From Lacimicrobium alkaliphilum (GTDB lineage Bacteria > Pseudomonadota > Gammaproteobacteria > Enterobacterales > Alteromonadaceae): DNA of 64,000 nucleotides. This document shows, one piece after another, positions 9,814 to 18,929 of the stretch. The notes beneath the pieces were generated by a model that did not search any database, was not told where the DNA came from, and saw only the letters and a program-made list of their open reading frames with translations. Positions within the stretch are counted from its first letter, which is position 1; each line of letters begins with the position of its first letter. The stretch covers positions 4,154,001-4,218,000 of the forward strand of contig NZ_CP013650.1 in NCBI RefSeq assembly GCF_001466725.1, given 5' to 3'. The position numbers and the translations under genes were made by a program.

Positions 9814-10556
9814 ACCGCAAAACCATAATGGCCCTGCTGGCGGGCCTGCTTGCCTATATTATCTTCCTTATTGCCAAACTGCCGGCGGAGCACCTTGTTT
9901 CGCGGGTTGACCTGCCTGACAGCCTCAGAATTCAGGATGTCAGTGGCACCGTCTGGCAAGGGCGGATTGAACAGATGAGCATCCAGGGCATTCCTGTGCG
10001 CGCTGTACAGTGGCAACTCAGCCCCTGGGGACTGTTCGCCGGCAAGGCGGTTCTGGACCTGCAGGCGGGCAATATCCGCAACGCCGATGAGCTGTCATTA
10101 GACGGCCAGGTCAGCCTGTCTATGAGTGCAGTGGGCGCCAGCAATTTGGATATTTATGTACCGGCAGATTTGATCATTGCACAACTGCCTCTGCCCTTGC
10201 CGGTGAATGCCAGGGGCCGCTTTAAGGTGGCATTGCAGGAACTGGATTATGCCCGGCAATGCCGGTCTCTTGAAGGACAAGGGCAATGGCTGAATGCGGA
10301 AGTAGCCGGTACTCAGGGCTACATTGCACTGGGGAATTTTGATGCCGACCTTAACTGCAAGGCTGAATCAGTGTTGGTGAATATTAAAGAGCCCAACAGT
10401 TTTGGCCTCAGCGCCCAGGCCACGATTTCCCCTGCCCTCGATATCCGGGTCAGCGGCCGCTTTAAACCTGCTCAGGAATTACCCCAGGAAGTCCATGAGG
10501 CGGCGCGGCTGTTTGGTCGGCCGGATAGCGACGGGTATTACCAGATAAGGCTTTAG
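9810..10556 (+). CDS. gspN: Type II secretion protein GspN
   Basis: Last gene of the secretion operon. GspN is an inner-membrane-anchored periplasmic protein found in a subset of type II systems; its exact role is unclear. The 248 residues have one N-terminal membrane segment (ALLAGLLAYIIFLIAKL) followed by a beta-rich region with DVSGTVWQGRIEQM, a typical GspN/AsmA-like signature. No obvious intrinsic terminator follows before the convergent yrfG. Confidence 0.9.
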   Translation: MNRKTIMALLAGLLAYIIFLIAKLPAEHLVSRVDLPDSLRIQDVSGTVWQGRIEQMSIQGIPVRAVQWQLSPWGLFAGKAVLDLQAGNIRNADELSLDGQVSLSMSAVGASNLDIYVPADLIIAQLPLPLPVNARGRFKVALQELDYARQCRSLEGQGQWLNAEVAGTQGYIALGNFDADLNCKAESVLVNIKEPNSFGLSAQATISPALDIRVSGRFKPAQELPQEVHEAARLFGRPDSDGYYQIRL

Positions 10557-10570
10557 GGCAACTATATCGC

Positions 10571-11245
10571 TCAGACTACCGGATAGCGGCGAATATCATC
10601 CAGTAGATAGCGGTAATCCTGAACCGCCACAAATTCATCAATCTCACGCACAGGCAGTTTGGAATCGGGGTTTTGCACCGCCAGTAAATGACCGATACCA
10701 AACTCTGCTGCCGCATGTAATATGCTCAGGCTGTCATCCACAAACAGTGTTCTGGCAGACTCAAACCCAAGCCGTTGTTGTAATTTCTGCCATAACAGTT
10801 GTGACTCCTTGGTGACCCCGAATTCATGGGTAGAAATCAGGGTATCAATATGCTGATCCAATTGGGTGCGCTCCACCTTCAGTGACAGACTCTGCGGGTG
10901 CGCATTCGTCACCAGCACCACCTCTCTGCCGGTTTCTCTGAGCGCATCAAGAAAAGGCAGGGTGTCTTCGCGCATGCTGATCAGATGCTGAATTTCGCGC
11001 TTGGCGGCGACGATATCCATTTGCAGTTTGTCTGCCCAGTAATCCAGACAATACCAGTGAATGGTACCTGCCACCTTGGCATATTCAGCACGCATATAGT
11101 CACGGGCCTGTTCCGGGGCCAGTCCGTCCCGCTCGGCCAGCCTGGCAGGCACATACTCCAGCCAGAAATGATTATCAAAGTGCAAATCCAGCAATGTGCC
11201 ATCCATATCCAGTAAAACGGTGTCGATTTCGTTCCAGGCCAGCAT
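10571..11245 (-). CDS. yrfG: GMP/IMP nucleotidase YrfG (HAD family)
   Basis: Cytoplasmic HAD-superfamily phosphatase that dephosphorylates purine nucleotides in its E. coli homologue. The nucleophile motif DMDGTLLD has Asp13 and Asp15, VTNAH is motif II, and FVDDSLSILHAAAEFGI is motif IV. The ATG at 11245 (MLAWNEIDTVLL) matches the E. coli N-terminus better than a TTG six bases upstream; the product has 224 residues. It is divergent from nudE, as in enterobacteria. Confidence 0.93.
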   Translation of the reverse strand: MLAWNEIDTVLLDMDGTLLDLHFDNHFWLEYVPARLAERDGLAPEQARDYMRAEYAKVAGTIHWYCLDYWADKLQMDIVAAKREIQHLISMREDTLPFLDALRETGREVVLVTNAHPQSLSLKVERTQLDQHIDTLISTHEFGVTKESQLLWQKLQQRLGFESARTLFVDDSLSILHAAAEFGIGHLLAVQNPDSKLPVREIDEFVAVQDYRYLLDDIRRYPVV

Positions 11246-11313
11246 AGGCAATGACTCTTATAAGCGTTATAGTACTTGGTACACAGGTACCCCTATTCTA
11301 ACGTTCCAGGTAT

Positions 11314-11880
11314 ATGAGTAAAGTCGACACAGATAAAGTTCTGCCCCGGATCCATGATGCAACAGTGGTGGCGAAGAGTCGGCTGTTTCACATTGAAAGA
11401 CTGGATCTGGAATTTTCCAATGGCGCAAGACGGGAATTTGAGCGCATGCGCGGCTCCGGTCGCGGAGCAGTAATGCTGGTGCCTTTTCTTGATGCCGACA
11501 CCCTGCTGCTGGTGCAGGAATATGCTGCCGGCACCCATTCTTACCAGCTCGGCTTCCCTAAAGGCCTGATCGATCCCGGCGAGGATGCCCTGCAGGCTGG
11601 CAACAGAGAACTGATGGAAGAGGTGGGTTATGGCGCAAATAAACTGCACCCACTGCATAAGATCAGCATGGCGCCGGCCTTTTTTAATGCCAGTATGGAC
11701 ATACTGATCGCCGAAGACCTATACCCAAAAAGACTGCCCGGTGATGAACCCGAGCCGCTGGAAGTGGTACTCTGGCCAGTACAGGAGCTGGACAGCTTGT
11801 TGCATCGGCCTGATTTCACTGAGGCGCGCAGCATTTCCGCCCTGTTACTGGTTGAACGCTGGTTGAGGAATAACAGGTAA
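11314..11880 (+). CDS. nudE: ADP-compounds hydrolase NudE (Nudix)
   Basis: Nudix hydrolase cleaving ADP-ribose, Ap3A and NADH-type compounds. The 188 residues contain the full Nudix box from GLIDPGED to RELMEEVG at about residues 84-106. The flanking DLEFSNGARREFERMR and MDILIAEDLYPKRL closely match E. coli NudE. Its TAA is immediately followed by the cysQ ATG, suggesting one transcript. Confidence 0.96.
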   Translation: MSKVDTDKVLPRIHDATVVAKSRLFHIERLDLEFSNGARREFERMRGSGRGAVMLVPFLDADTLLLVQEYAAGTHSYQLGFPKGLIDPGEDALQAGNRELMEEVGYGANKLHPLHKISMAPAFFNASMDILIAEDLYPKRLPGDEPEPLEVVLWPVQELDSLLHRPDFTEARSISALLLVERWLRNNR

Positions 11881-12728
11881 ATGACGAAAGAGGAAAGTAT
11901 CCGCTTACTGGAACTGGCTAAAAAGGCAGCCAGAGAAGCTGGCCGGGTGGCCCTGCGCTTGTATGACACCGAAGATTACGAACACTTCGAAAAAGCCGAT
12001 GACTCTCCTGTTACCACTGCCGATTTCCGTGCCAATGAGATTATCACCACATTACTGAGCGGTGAATCACCGGATATCCCCATCATTTCCGAAGAACAGA
12101 ACAATGGCCTGCTTAAAGACCGCGGCCACTGGAAACGTTACTGGTTGATCGATCCTATTGACGGCACGCAGGAATTTGTGGCCCGCAGCGGCGACTTCGC
12201 GATTAATATTGCCCTGATTGAAGACAACCAGCCGGTTATCGGTGTGATTTACTGGCCTGCCGGTGACTCAATGTATTACGCCAGCAAAGGGCGGGGGCAT
12301 TTAAAGAAACGCCGAAAGAAGACAAACCCATCAGTGTAAGGCGGCTTGAGGACCCCAAAGACGGTGTGGTTGTGATTGCCATCAGTCGGCGCCAGGCCAG
12401 AGACAAAGTCATGTCGAAAATGAATGACAAGCGGGTTTATCAGACCCTGCCATTAGGCAGTTGCTCACTCAAAGCCTGTTTTATCGCCGAAGGCAAAGCC
12501 GATGTGTTTCTAAGAATAGGTACAACCGGGGAGTGGGATACCGGCGCCTCTCAGTGCATCGTCACCGAGGCCGGAGGCACAATACTCGCCGCCAACTTTG
12601 AACCCCTGACCTACAATATGCGTAACACTCTGGTAAATCCTGACTTTATCGTACTGGGCGACCCACAGGTTAACTGGCGGGACGTGGTACAACATCAACA
12701 AATAGAGGACGAAAATGAAAATCATTAG
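11881..12728 (+). pseudogene. cysQ: 3'(2'),5'-bisphosphate nucleotidase CysQ, interrupted by a frameshift
   Basis: CysQ removes the 3'-phosphate from PAP produced in sulfate assimilation. The first frame (11881-12339) holds IDPIDGTQEFVARSGDFAIN, the metal-binding signature of the family. It then runs out of frame into HLKKRRKK and stops. The matching C-terminal half continues in the -1 frame from about 12297 (AFKETPKEDKPISVRR) through GEWDTGASQCIVTEAGG to 12728. The switch sits at a run of five G (12293-12297); one extra G would restore a protein of about 282 residues. It is either a sequencing error in the homopolymer or a real recent inactivation. Both halves look well conserved, which favours an error or a very recent mutation. 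Confidence 0.9.
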
Positions 12729-13275
12729 TTTATTAAGCCTGCTGTTACTCTCTGCATCCGCTTCCGCGGCCTGGCAGTTGGATCAGGAACAATCCAGCAT
12801 CAGTTTTCTGTCTACCAAAAATAACCAGGTGACTGAGATAAGCCATTTCAAATCTTTTGAGGGTAGTCTGAGTGACAAAGGTGAGCTTAAGGTCACTATT
12901 GATTTGTTGTCGGTGGATACCAAAATAGAGATTCGTGACACCCGCATGCAGGAGCATCTGTTCAAGCTGTTTCCCAAGGCCCATTTTACCGCACAGATAC
13001 CCGACTCTGTATTGTCTTTAAACAGCGGCGAAACTCAGTTGCTCGATGTTAAAGCCAGCCTGGAGCTGAATACCAAAACCAAAACGCTGCCGCTAAAAGT
13101 GCAGGTCAGCCGCCTCGAAAATGGCAGTTTTGTGGCCACAACAGCTGAGCCGGTGCTGATCAGCGCGATTGAGTTTGGCCTCACTGATGGCATCAAAAAA
13201 CTCAGAGAAATCGCCGGACTGGACAGCATTGATCTGATTATACCGGTCAGTTTTAATGCGGTATTTTCTGACTAA
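12715..13275 (+). CDS. YceI-family periplasmic protein
   Basis: The 186-residue protein has a signal peptide ([17 protein letters not shown], cleavage before AWQLD). A YceI-like lipocalin-fold domain follows: the start [12 protein letters not shown], a central [18 protein letters not shown], and [16 protein letters not shown] near the end. YceI relatives bind isoprenoid-type lipids in the periplasm; the ligand here is unknown. The start overlaps the cysQ 3' end by 14 nt. Its end overlaps yheU tail-to-tail by 4 nt. Confidence 0.85.
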   Translation: MKIISLLSLLLLSASASAAWQLDQEQSSISFLSTKNNQVTEISHFKSFEGSLSDKGELKVTIDLLSVDTKIEIRDTRMQEHLFKLFPKAHFTAQIPDSVLSLNSGETQLLDVKASLELNTKTKTLPLKVQVSRLENGSFVATTAEPVLISAIEFGLTDGIKKLREIAGLDSIDLIIPVSFNAVFSD

Positions 13276-13493
13276 TCCGGCTGGTAAAAGTCTTTAGGCA
13301 CAATATTGACCGTTTCATACAGTTCAGAGTACACCAGCAGCACCTCACCCTGTTTTAGCTGCTGATGTACCTGCGCGACTTTCTCGGCCAGACTGATTTC
13401 CTGTTCCCCATAATCTGTGCCTTCCCTGAGCACGAAAGACTCGATGATCTGCTCCAGCGTATCCTGCTGTACTTCACTGATGGGAATGATCAT
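13272..13493 (-). CDS. yheU: YheU family protein (UPF0270)
   Basis: A 73-residue protein with [15 protein letters not shown] and ELYETVNI, nearly identical to the E. coli YheU core. Function is unknown. Its ATG overlaps the yheT stop by four bases, so the two are co-translated as in enterobacteria. Confidence 0.93.
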   Translation of the reverse strand: MIIPISEVQQDTLEQIIESFVLREGTDYGEQEISLAEKVAQVHQQLKQGEVLLVYSELYETVNIVPKDFYQPD

Positions 13494-14497
13494 GCCAGTG
13501 CCGCCCGGTTCTCGTTTAAAAAAGATAAAACCCGCTGATGGGTCCAGATCACCGGTTTCCAGGGGGTACCCTGCATAAATCCCACATGACCACCTTTGCG
13601 GCTAAGTTCCACCCTGACATTGGCCGATATCTGATCCGGGCGCGGGATGACCTTAGTGTTCATAAAGGGGTCATCGGCGGAGTGTAATACCAGTGTTGGC
13701 GTCTGTATATGGCGCAAGTAATGGATAGCGCTGCACTTTTGGTAATAGTCATCGGCATCGTCAAAGCCGTGCAGCGGCGCAGTGATGTACTGGTCAAAAT
13801 CTCTGAAGCACTTAAAACTGCTGACTTTTTCTGCATCAATGTCGAGCAGATCGGAATAATCCAGTTGCTGCATCTTGCCTAATAATCTGTTGCGCATACT
13901 GTTAAGTAAGTAGCGCTGATAAACCTGAGAAAAGCCGCGACCAATACTGACCGCACATTCGGCCAGCTTAAGTGGCGGAGAAATCGCCACTGCCCCTTTA
14001 ATCCAGCGCTGGCGAATATTCTCACCGAGCAGCTTCAGCAGCATATTGGCGCCAAGGGAAAAACCAACGGCATAACGATGCAAGTGGGGATAGCGGCCCT
14101 GTAATTTTTCCAGCAGGTACATGGCGTCTTCCGTATCTCCGGAATGGTAAGCTCTGGGCGTAAGATTGGGCCGGTTGCCGCACCCGCGGAAATGCATGAC
14201 CACCGTCTGCCAGCCCATCTTATGTAAAAAGGCCGCCATGTCATTGGCATAATGAGAACGTACCGAGCCCTCAAGGCCATGAAAGCACACCACCAGCCCT
14301 TTGGGATCAGGTTGCTGCGGTGTCCAGGCCAGTTCCACAAAGTCACCATCGGGCAGGTCGAGTTGCTCCCAGCGCAGATCAACAGGCGTTCTGCGCTGGA
14401 TAAATCTCGGCCACAGAGTCTGAATATGGCGGTTAAGTGCCCACCAGGGAGGTGAGAACTCGCTTTCGGTAATCTGGCCAAAGGGGGCCTTGTTCAC
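13490..14497 (-). CDS. yheT: Alpha/beta-hydrolase YheT
   Basis: Predicted cytoplasmic esterase of the YheT/ABHD1-3 group; the substrate is unknown. In 335 residues it carries an oxyanion region VCFHGLEGS (70-78), nucleophile elbow GFSLGAN with Ser147, an acid in HSADDPF (Asp275/276) and His304 in [15 protein letters not shown] near the N-terminus is typical of the family. The start is GTG at 14497 with no strong ribosome site. Confidence 0.93.
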   Translation of the reverse strand: MNKAPFGQITESEFSPPWWALNRHIQTLWPRFIQRRTPVDLRWEQLDLPDGDFVELAWTPQQPDPKGLVVCFHGLEGSVRSHYANDMAAFLHKMGWQTVVMHFRGCGNRPNLTPRAYHSGDTEDAMYLLEKLQGRYPHLHRYAVGFSLGANMLLKLLGENIRQRWIKGAVAISPPLKLAECAVSIGRGFSQVYQRYLLNSMRNRLLGKMQQLDYSDLLDIDAEKVSSFKCFRDFDQYITAPLHGFDDADDYYQKCSAIHYLRHIQTPTLVLHSADDPFMNTKVIPRPDQISANVRVELSRKGGHVGFMQGTPWKPVIWTHQRVLSFLNENRAALA

Positions 14498-14579
14498 TGA
14501 TGTACTCGCTGCAAACTGGATAATGTTGCAGATTGGACTACAGCTACAGCCAGATCACAAGCCTGTTATAGCAACTCGA

Positions 14580-14699
14580 TTAATGCTGGTTGGTGTTGTG
14601 TATAAACAGATACAGGTAGTAAAGACATATCGCCACTGTGACGCCAAGACCAAGCAGAGCACCCCACACCACAGGATCGTTCAGAATAAGCGCTAACAT
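14580..14699 (-). CDS. Small single-span membrane peptide (39 aa)
   Basis: A short frame encodes 39 residues beginning MLALILNDPVVWGALLGLG, with one hydrophobic span at about residues 10-33 (VVWGALLGLGVTVAICLYYL) and a polar tail IHNTNQH. AGGAG six bases before the ATG is the strongest ribosome site in the neighbourhood, which supports real translation. It resembles DUF3149-type micro-membrane proteins, but I cannot assign the family with certainty. It lies between yheT and the TIGR02444-type gene on the same strand. Confidence 0.65.
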   Translation of the reverse strand: MLALILNDPVVWGALLGLGVTVAICLYYLYLFIHNTNQH

Positions 14700-14767
14700 G
14701 ATTCACTCCTCATTGATTCGCTCAGGTTGAGCATAGCGCTGCATGAGAAGAAAAGGTTTGATGCTGG

Positions 14768-15211
14768 TCAATAAACCAGCTTGTTAAGCAATTTCTGTAA
14801 TGCCTCTGAGTCGGTCAACTGTTTTAGCTCCACATAACTCTGGAGGTTACCTTTACCCTGCACCTCTGAAAATTGCATCGAATTAGCCGCGCGTATAAGC
14901 GCCTGTTGCTGCTGTTTTTCCAGTTCAAGCTCTGCCTGTTTAAGCTGTGAATAAGCCTGCTGATTTACCCCTTTGGCGGCCCGGCGGACCTCACGCAGCG
15001 ACATCAACAGAGGCCTGGTCTGCTCACAGTTCTGCATAAGAGTTGCCATCTGCTGAGCACTCAGCCTTTGATTTCGCTGCTCAAGGTAAAGACAAAACAA
15101 CAGCAGATTAATATTCAGATCGTAGTCATCCTGCAACAACAACAGGGTCTGCTGCCAGTCAGGATAAACCTTCAGACTGAAGTCCCAGAAATCACTGGCA
15201 CTGAGTGTCAT
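14768..15211 (-). CDS. TIGR02444-type conserved protein
   Basis: The protein has 147 residues from the ATG at 15211 (TLSASDFWDFSLKVYPD). The motif FWDFSLKVYPDWQQTLLLLQDDYDLNINLLLFCLYLE is split over residues 7-43 and matches the conserved uncharacterised family found next to the ABC-F gene in Vibrio, Pseudomonas and Shewanella. The rest is mainly helical. It overlaps the 3' end of yheS by 20 nt, so coupling is likely. Function is unknown. Confidence 0.82.
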   Translation of the reverse strand: MTLSASDFWDFSLKVYPDWQQTLLLLQDDYDLNINLLLFCLYLEQRNQRLSAQQMATLMQNCEQTRPLLMSLREVRRAAKGVNQQAYSQLKQAELELEKQQQQALIRAANSMQFSEVQGKGNLQSYVELKQLTDSEALQKLLNKLVY

Positions 15212-17108
15212 ACTCAAACTCCTGCTGCATCTGCTCGAGTTTTTCCTGATCTTCCAGCCACTGCGCTTCTGTTTCTTCCAGCGCCTGTTTAAGCTGGGCC
15301 TGCTCATCCAGCAGGGTTTTCAGTTCCTGCTTGTGCTGCTCCTCATACAGGCGGGTATCCAGCATTTGCTGTTCAATATCCTGTAATCTGGCATGCAGCT
15401 TATCCATTTCCCCTTCCTGACGACTCAGGGCCTTGCGCAGTGGCTGAGTTTTTTGCCGGAACTCGGCCTCCAGCCGCTTGACCACCTTACGGTCGGGTTT
15501 GGGTTTAGCCTCTGGTTTGTCCCGGGCCGCATCAGTAGCAGTCTGATTGATCAGCCACTGGCGATAATCCTGTAAATCGCCGTTAAAGGGCTGCACTTCG
15601 GCGTTGTCCACCAGATAGAATTCATCACAGACCGCCTCAAGCAAAAAGCGATCATGGGATACCAGTACCATCGCGCCTTCGAACCCTTGCAGGGCGATAT
15701 TCAGCGCGTGGCGCATATCCAGATCCAGGTGGTTGGTGGGCTCATCCAGCAACAACATATTGGGCTTCTGATAAACCAGCAACGCCAGCACTAATCTGGC
15801 TTTCTCTCCCCCTGACATGGGCGCCACTTTGCCCAGTGCGGCGTCACCATGAAAACCAAAACCACCCAGAAAATCACGTAATGACTGTTCGGTGGCCTTG
15901 TTATCCAGCCGCTGCAGATGCTGCAAGGGGGAATCATCCATATGCAGATATTCCAGCTGATGCTGGGCGAAATAGCCTATACGTAAGCCTGCCGAGGTCT
16001 GATATTTACCCGCCAGAGGCTTAAGCTCTTCGGCCAGTAATTTGATCAGGGTGGATTTACCGGCGCCGTTTCGCCCCAGCAAGCCGATGCGGCTGCCAGG
16101 CACCAGATTCAGCTGCAGATGCTGCAATATCACCTTATCGGCATACCCCACCTGCACCTGCTCCATGGACACCAGCGGATTAGGTAACTTAGGCGGATGA
16201 AAAAATTCAAAAGAAAAGCCGCTTTGATAATGGGCCGGTGCCAGCTTCTCCATTTTTTCCAGTTGCTTGATACGACTCTGCGCCTGTTTGGCTTTGCTGG
16301 CCTTGGCCCGGAAACGGTCTATAAAGGACTGCAGATGAGCGGCCTGTTGCTGTTGCTTGCGATATTGCAGATCCTGCAGGCGCAAGCGCTCGGCCCGCTG
16401 CAGCTCGAAGGCCGAATAATTGCCTTTATAGCTGATCAGCTGTTGCTGCTCGATGGCGATAATTTCATCCACGGTCGCATCCAGAAAGGCTTTGTCATGG
16501 GATATCAGGATCAATGTGCCCGGGTAACGAACAAGGAAGCGTTCCAGCCAGATAACCGCATCCAGATCCAGGTGGTTGGTGGGCTCATCCAGCAGCATCA
16601 GATCTGACTGGCATAAAAGCGCCTGGGCCAGATTCAGGCGCATCCGCCAGCCACCGGAAAAATGGCTTACCGGCTCACTGATTTGCTGTTGGGAAAACCC
16701 CAGCCCGGCCAGAATGGTGGCCGCTCTGGCCTCCACCTGATACCCCCCGGCCTGCTCCAGCTGCTGATGCAGGGTGGCCATCCGTTCTCCCTGATGGGCC
16801 TGCTCTGCCTTCGCTAATTCTGCCTGAATCTGTCTGAGGCGCTGATCACCGTCAATCACATAATCCAGCGCCGGGCGTGAGGTGGCTGGCGTTTCCTGCG
16901 CTACCGTCGCAATCTGCCATTGCCTGGGCACCTCACAGATACCGGTGTCGGCCTGCAACTGGCCTCTGAGCAGAGCAAACAAGCTGGATTTACCACAGCC
17001 ATTAGGGCCCACAAGGCCTACCTTGTGACCGGGATAAATGCTGGCGTTGGCGTTTTCCAATAACGCCTTGGCGCCCCGCATCAGACTGAGTTCGGATATC
17101 TGGATCAT
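15192..17108 (-). CDS. yheS: ABC-F family ATPase YheS
   Basis: Soluble tandem ATP-binding protein that probably acts on the ribosome, like other ABC-F factors. In 638 residues it has two ATPase domains: Walker A GPNGCGKSS (about 34-42) with signature HFSGGWRMRL, and Walker A GRNGAGKST (about 345) with MSGGEKARL. Two LLLDEPTNHLDLD Walker B motifs are present. A C-terminal coiled-coil extension is rich in Lys, Glu and Gln (VVKRLEAEFRQKTQPLRKAL). There are no membrane segments. Confidence 0.95.
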   Translation of the reverse strand: MIQISELSLMRGAKALLENANASIYPGHKVGLVGPNGCGKSSLFALLRGQLQADTGICEVPRQWQIATVAQETPATSRPALDYVIDGDQRLRQIQAELAKAEQAHQGERMATLHQQLEQAGGYQVEARAATILAGLGFSQQQISEPVSHFSGGWRMRLNLAQALLCQSDLMLLDEPTNHLDLDAVIWLERFLVRYPGTLILISHDKAFLDATVDEIIAIEQQQLISYKGNYSAFELQRAERLRLQDLQYRKQQQQAAHLQSFIDRFRAKASKAKQAQSRIKQLEKMEKLAPAHYQSGFSFEFFHPPKLPNPLVSMEQVQVGYADKVILQHLQLNLVPGSRIGLLGRNGAGKSTLIKLLAEELKPLAGKYQTSAGLRIGYFAQHQLEYLHMDDSPLQHLQRLDNKATEQSLRDFLGGFGFHGDAALGKVAPMSGGEKARLVLALLVYQKPNMLLLDEPTNHLDLDMRHALNIALQGFEGAMVLVSHDRFLLEAVCDEFYLVDNAEVQPFNGDLQDYRQWLINQTATDAARDKPEAKPKPDRKVVKRLEAEFRQKTQPLRKALSRQEGEMDKLHARLQDIEQQMLDTRLYEEQHKQELKTLLDEQAQLKQALEETEAQWLEDQEKLEQMQQEFEYDTQCQ

Positions 17109-17171
17109 ATCGAGTTGGCTCTTACTTCAAGGGCGGGTATCATAACATTTCTATTCAAACAGCTAATTACC

Positions 17172-17375
17172 ATGTCAGAAAAAACCCGCAAACGCTTTAT
17201 CGCCGGGGCCGTTTGCCCTGAATGTCAGGCCATGGACACCCTGATGGTTTTTATGCAGCACAATGTTGAGCATGTGGAGTGTGTCAGTTGCGGCTACAGC
17301 AAGGCAAAGCCCGATGACAAAGTAGAAGCCGCCACCCGCAGCAGCGAAAATGTGATTGGGGTTTTTAAGCCCTGA
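17172..17375 (+). CDS. yheV: YheV family zinc-ribbon protein
   Basis: The product has 67 residues from the ATG at 17172 (MSEKTRKRFIAGAVCPEC); the longer frame from 17115 has no homologous N-terminus. Two CxxC pairs (CPEC and CVSC) form a probable zinc ribbon, and VIGVFKP closes the protein as in E. coli YheV. Function is unknown. It is divergent from yheS. Confidence 0.92.
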   Translation: MSEKTRKRFIAGAVCPECQAMDTLMVFMQHNVEHVECVSCGYSKAKPDDKVEAATRSSENVIGVFKP

Positions 17376-17389
17376 TAGTGGCACCACAA

Positions 17390-17576
17390 AAACTATCTCT
17401 CGCAGAGGCGCTAAGACGCAGGAGTTGTAGTGTCGAAAACGGATACATGGATGTATTGTCTCGCGAAACTAAGGATGGAATTCATTCGACAAATATTCCG
17501 GAGCAGTCCAATAAATTGGACCCTACATGATATTGCCCTTCTCTGTGCCCTCTGTGGCTCTGTGGTGAAATTTCTT
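17390..17576 (+). repeat. Degenerate dispersed repeat with CACAGAG-type ends
   Basis: The stretch starts with tctctcgcagaggcgctaag (17395-17414) and ends with the inverted-sense run ctctgtgccctctgtggctc (17541-17560) followed by tgtggtga. Purine-rich 'cgcagaggcgc' and 'accacagagccacagagggc' sequences of this kind are scattered through many bacterial genomes, often around GxxExxY-type genes or mobile remnants. No intact gene lies inside. A minus-strand frame translating to FTTEPQRAQR is the usual by-product of this repeat and is not a gene. Confidence 0.55.
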
Positions 17577-17600
17577 TTTCGGGCGACCACGAATTCTGTA

Positions 17601-17816
17601 TCAATAATGGGGTGGCGGGGTTTCTTCTTCCTGGCTGGCAATATTGGAAGGCTGCAGATCCTTAAGCTTGTTGACCACATGGTTCATCTTAAAGGTCAGC
17701 TTATCCAGTTGCTGCTGTTGGTCTGCCAACGCATTGCTGAGTGTCTCAATAATATCTTCCTGATAAGCCACTTTGGTCTGTAGCGCTTCAATATCCTGTT
17801 CTAACGGGTTGGGCAT
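17601..17816 (-). CDS. slyX: SlyX family protein
   Basis: A 71-residue protein starting at the ATG at 17816 (MPNPLEQDIEALQTKVAYQE); a GTG at 17825 is also in frame. It is almost entirely coiled coil (IIETLSNALADQQQQLDKL), ending in a Pro-rich tail PPPHY that is a SlyX hallmark. Function is unknown. It lies near fkpA, as in E. coli. Confidence 0.9.
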   Translation of the reverse strand: MPNPLEQDIEALQTKVAYQEDIIETLSNALADQQQQLDKLTFKMNHVVNKLKDLQPSNIASQEEETPPPHY

Positions 17817-17839
17817 AAGTCTCACTTCAATTAATTGGT

Positions 17840-18808
17840 TCAGTAACCCCAGATTTCAGCCAGGCCGCTGCTGCTGGCGGACAATACCCTGTTATCAGGC
17901 AAAAAGGCAACATCGTAGACCACCGCACTTTGTGGCTGGCGACCCGCCCTGGGTGCCACCCACCAGTCCTCTATTTCTTCACCAGTCTGGGTACTCCACA
18001 AATTTAGCGCTCTTCCCGGAGAACCAGTTAGCAAATACTTACCATCATCAGAAAACCTGGCGGCAGAGAAAATTTTCTGGCGTTGCAGATAACTCAGTTG
18101 GCTTATCTGCTCGCCTGTGGTCAGGTCCCAGACTCTGGCATTGTTTTTACTGTCAGCGGTAAAGGCCAGCCTTCCTTTTCGATCCAGTGCCACTTTGGTA
18201 ACCCGGCTGGGATGAGAAAAGCTGTATACCACCTGGCCGCTGCGGGTATCCCATAAGTAGGCAATATAATCACTGCTGCCGGTCAGTGCATAACGACCGT
18301 TTGGTGATAACGCCACTGTGTTGATCTTCTCCTGATGACCGAGAAACTCCAGTCTTCTGCCCGTTTGTGGCTCAAAATACATCACCTGACCATTACTGCG
18401 CCCCACCAGGATGGCGTTGCCGCCCTCTGAAACAGCAATATCACGGATACGGGATTCATCGATACGCCAGAAGCCTACTGGATCGCCGCTGGCCATGCTC
18501 CAGAGCGCAAATGCGTCATGATCTGCCGTGGCCACAAACTCTGAGTCAGCAGAGATGGCGATAGTGGCAACCAGGTTATTGCCCTCGCCCTGGTGACGCC
18601 ATTGATATCGCAGGCTGTTATTCTCTGTGTCCCAGACTTCAATGCCATTTTCCACTGTGGACACCACAGCCAGCTTGCCATCCACTGACAGGGTCGCTGC
18701 CAGTGCCCCTCCGGGCGCAAAAGCAAAGGTCTGAATGGGCGTGCTACCAGGAACAGAACAGGCTGATAACATCAATAGTGACAGAATTACGGACCACAAA
18801 TATCCCAT
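17840..18808 (-). CDS. WD40-repeat lipoprotein
   Basis: The 322-residue precursor has a lipoprotein signal (SVILSLLMLSAC, lipobox LSAC). It is followed by about six or seven WD40-type repeats, e.g. NGIEVWDTENNSLRYQW, GSSDYIAYLWDTRSGQVVYS and SKNNARVWDLTTGEQ. It is probably a beta-propeller tethered to the cell envelope that scaffolds a complex; the partner is unknown. It is immediately downstream of a divergent fkpA and close to slyX. Confidence 0.85.
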   Translation of the reverse strand: MGYLWSVILSLLMLSACSVPGSTPIQTFAFAPGGALAATLSVDGKLAVVSTVENGIEVWDTENNSLRYQWRHQGEGNNLVATIAISADSEFVATADHDAFALWSMASGDPVGFWRIDESRIRDIAVSEGGNAILVGRSNGQVMYFEPQTGRRLEFLGHQEKINTVALSPNGRYALTGSSDYIAYLWDTRSGQVVYSFSHPSRVTKVALDRKGRLAFTADSKNNARVWDLTTGEQISQLSYLQRQKIFSAARFSDDGKYLLTGSPGRALNLWSTQTGEEIEDWWVAPRAGRQPQSAVVYDVAFLPDNRVLSASSSGLAEIWGY

Positions 18809-18929
18809 GGCATCCTTTTAGGTTTCGCTTTTGTGCGTGCCGGTTTAGTATAAGCGCTGACAACGGCTTCCGGAACAAATGAATTACTGCGCAGTCTAGC
18901 TGCCAGCTTACAACAATATGGAGAAGTAT

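Noticed and set aside
12286..12300. Programmed -1 frameshift in cysQ
   Set aside because: The run CGGGGGC is not a usual slippery heptamer, no downstream pseudoknot is evident, and CysQ is not known to use recoding; a missing G is simpler.
17411..17680. 89-residue minus-strand frame containing FTTEPQRAQR
   Set aside because: It spans the dispersed repeat and part of slyX in another frame; the peptide is a known by-product of that repeat.
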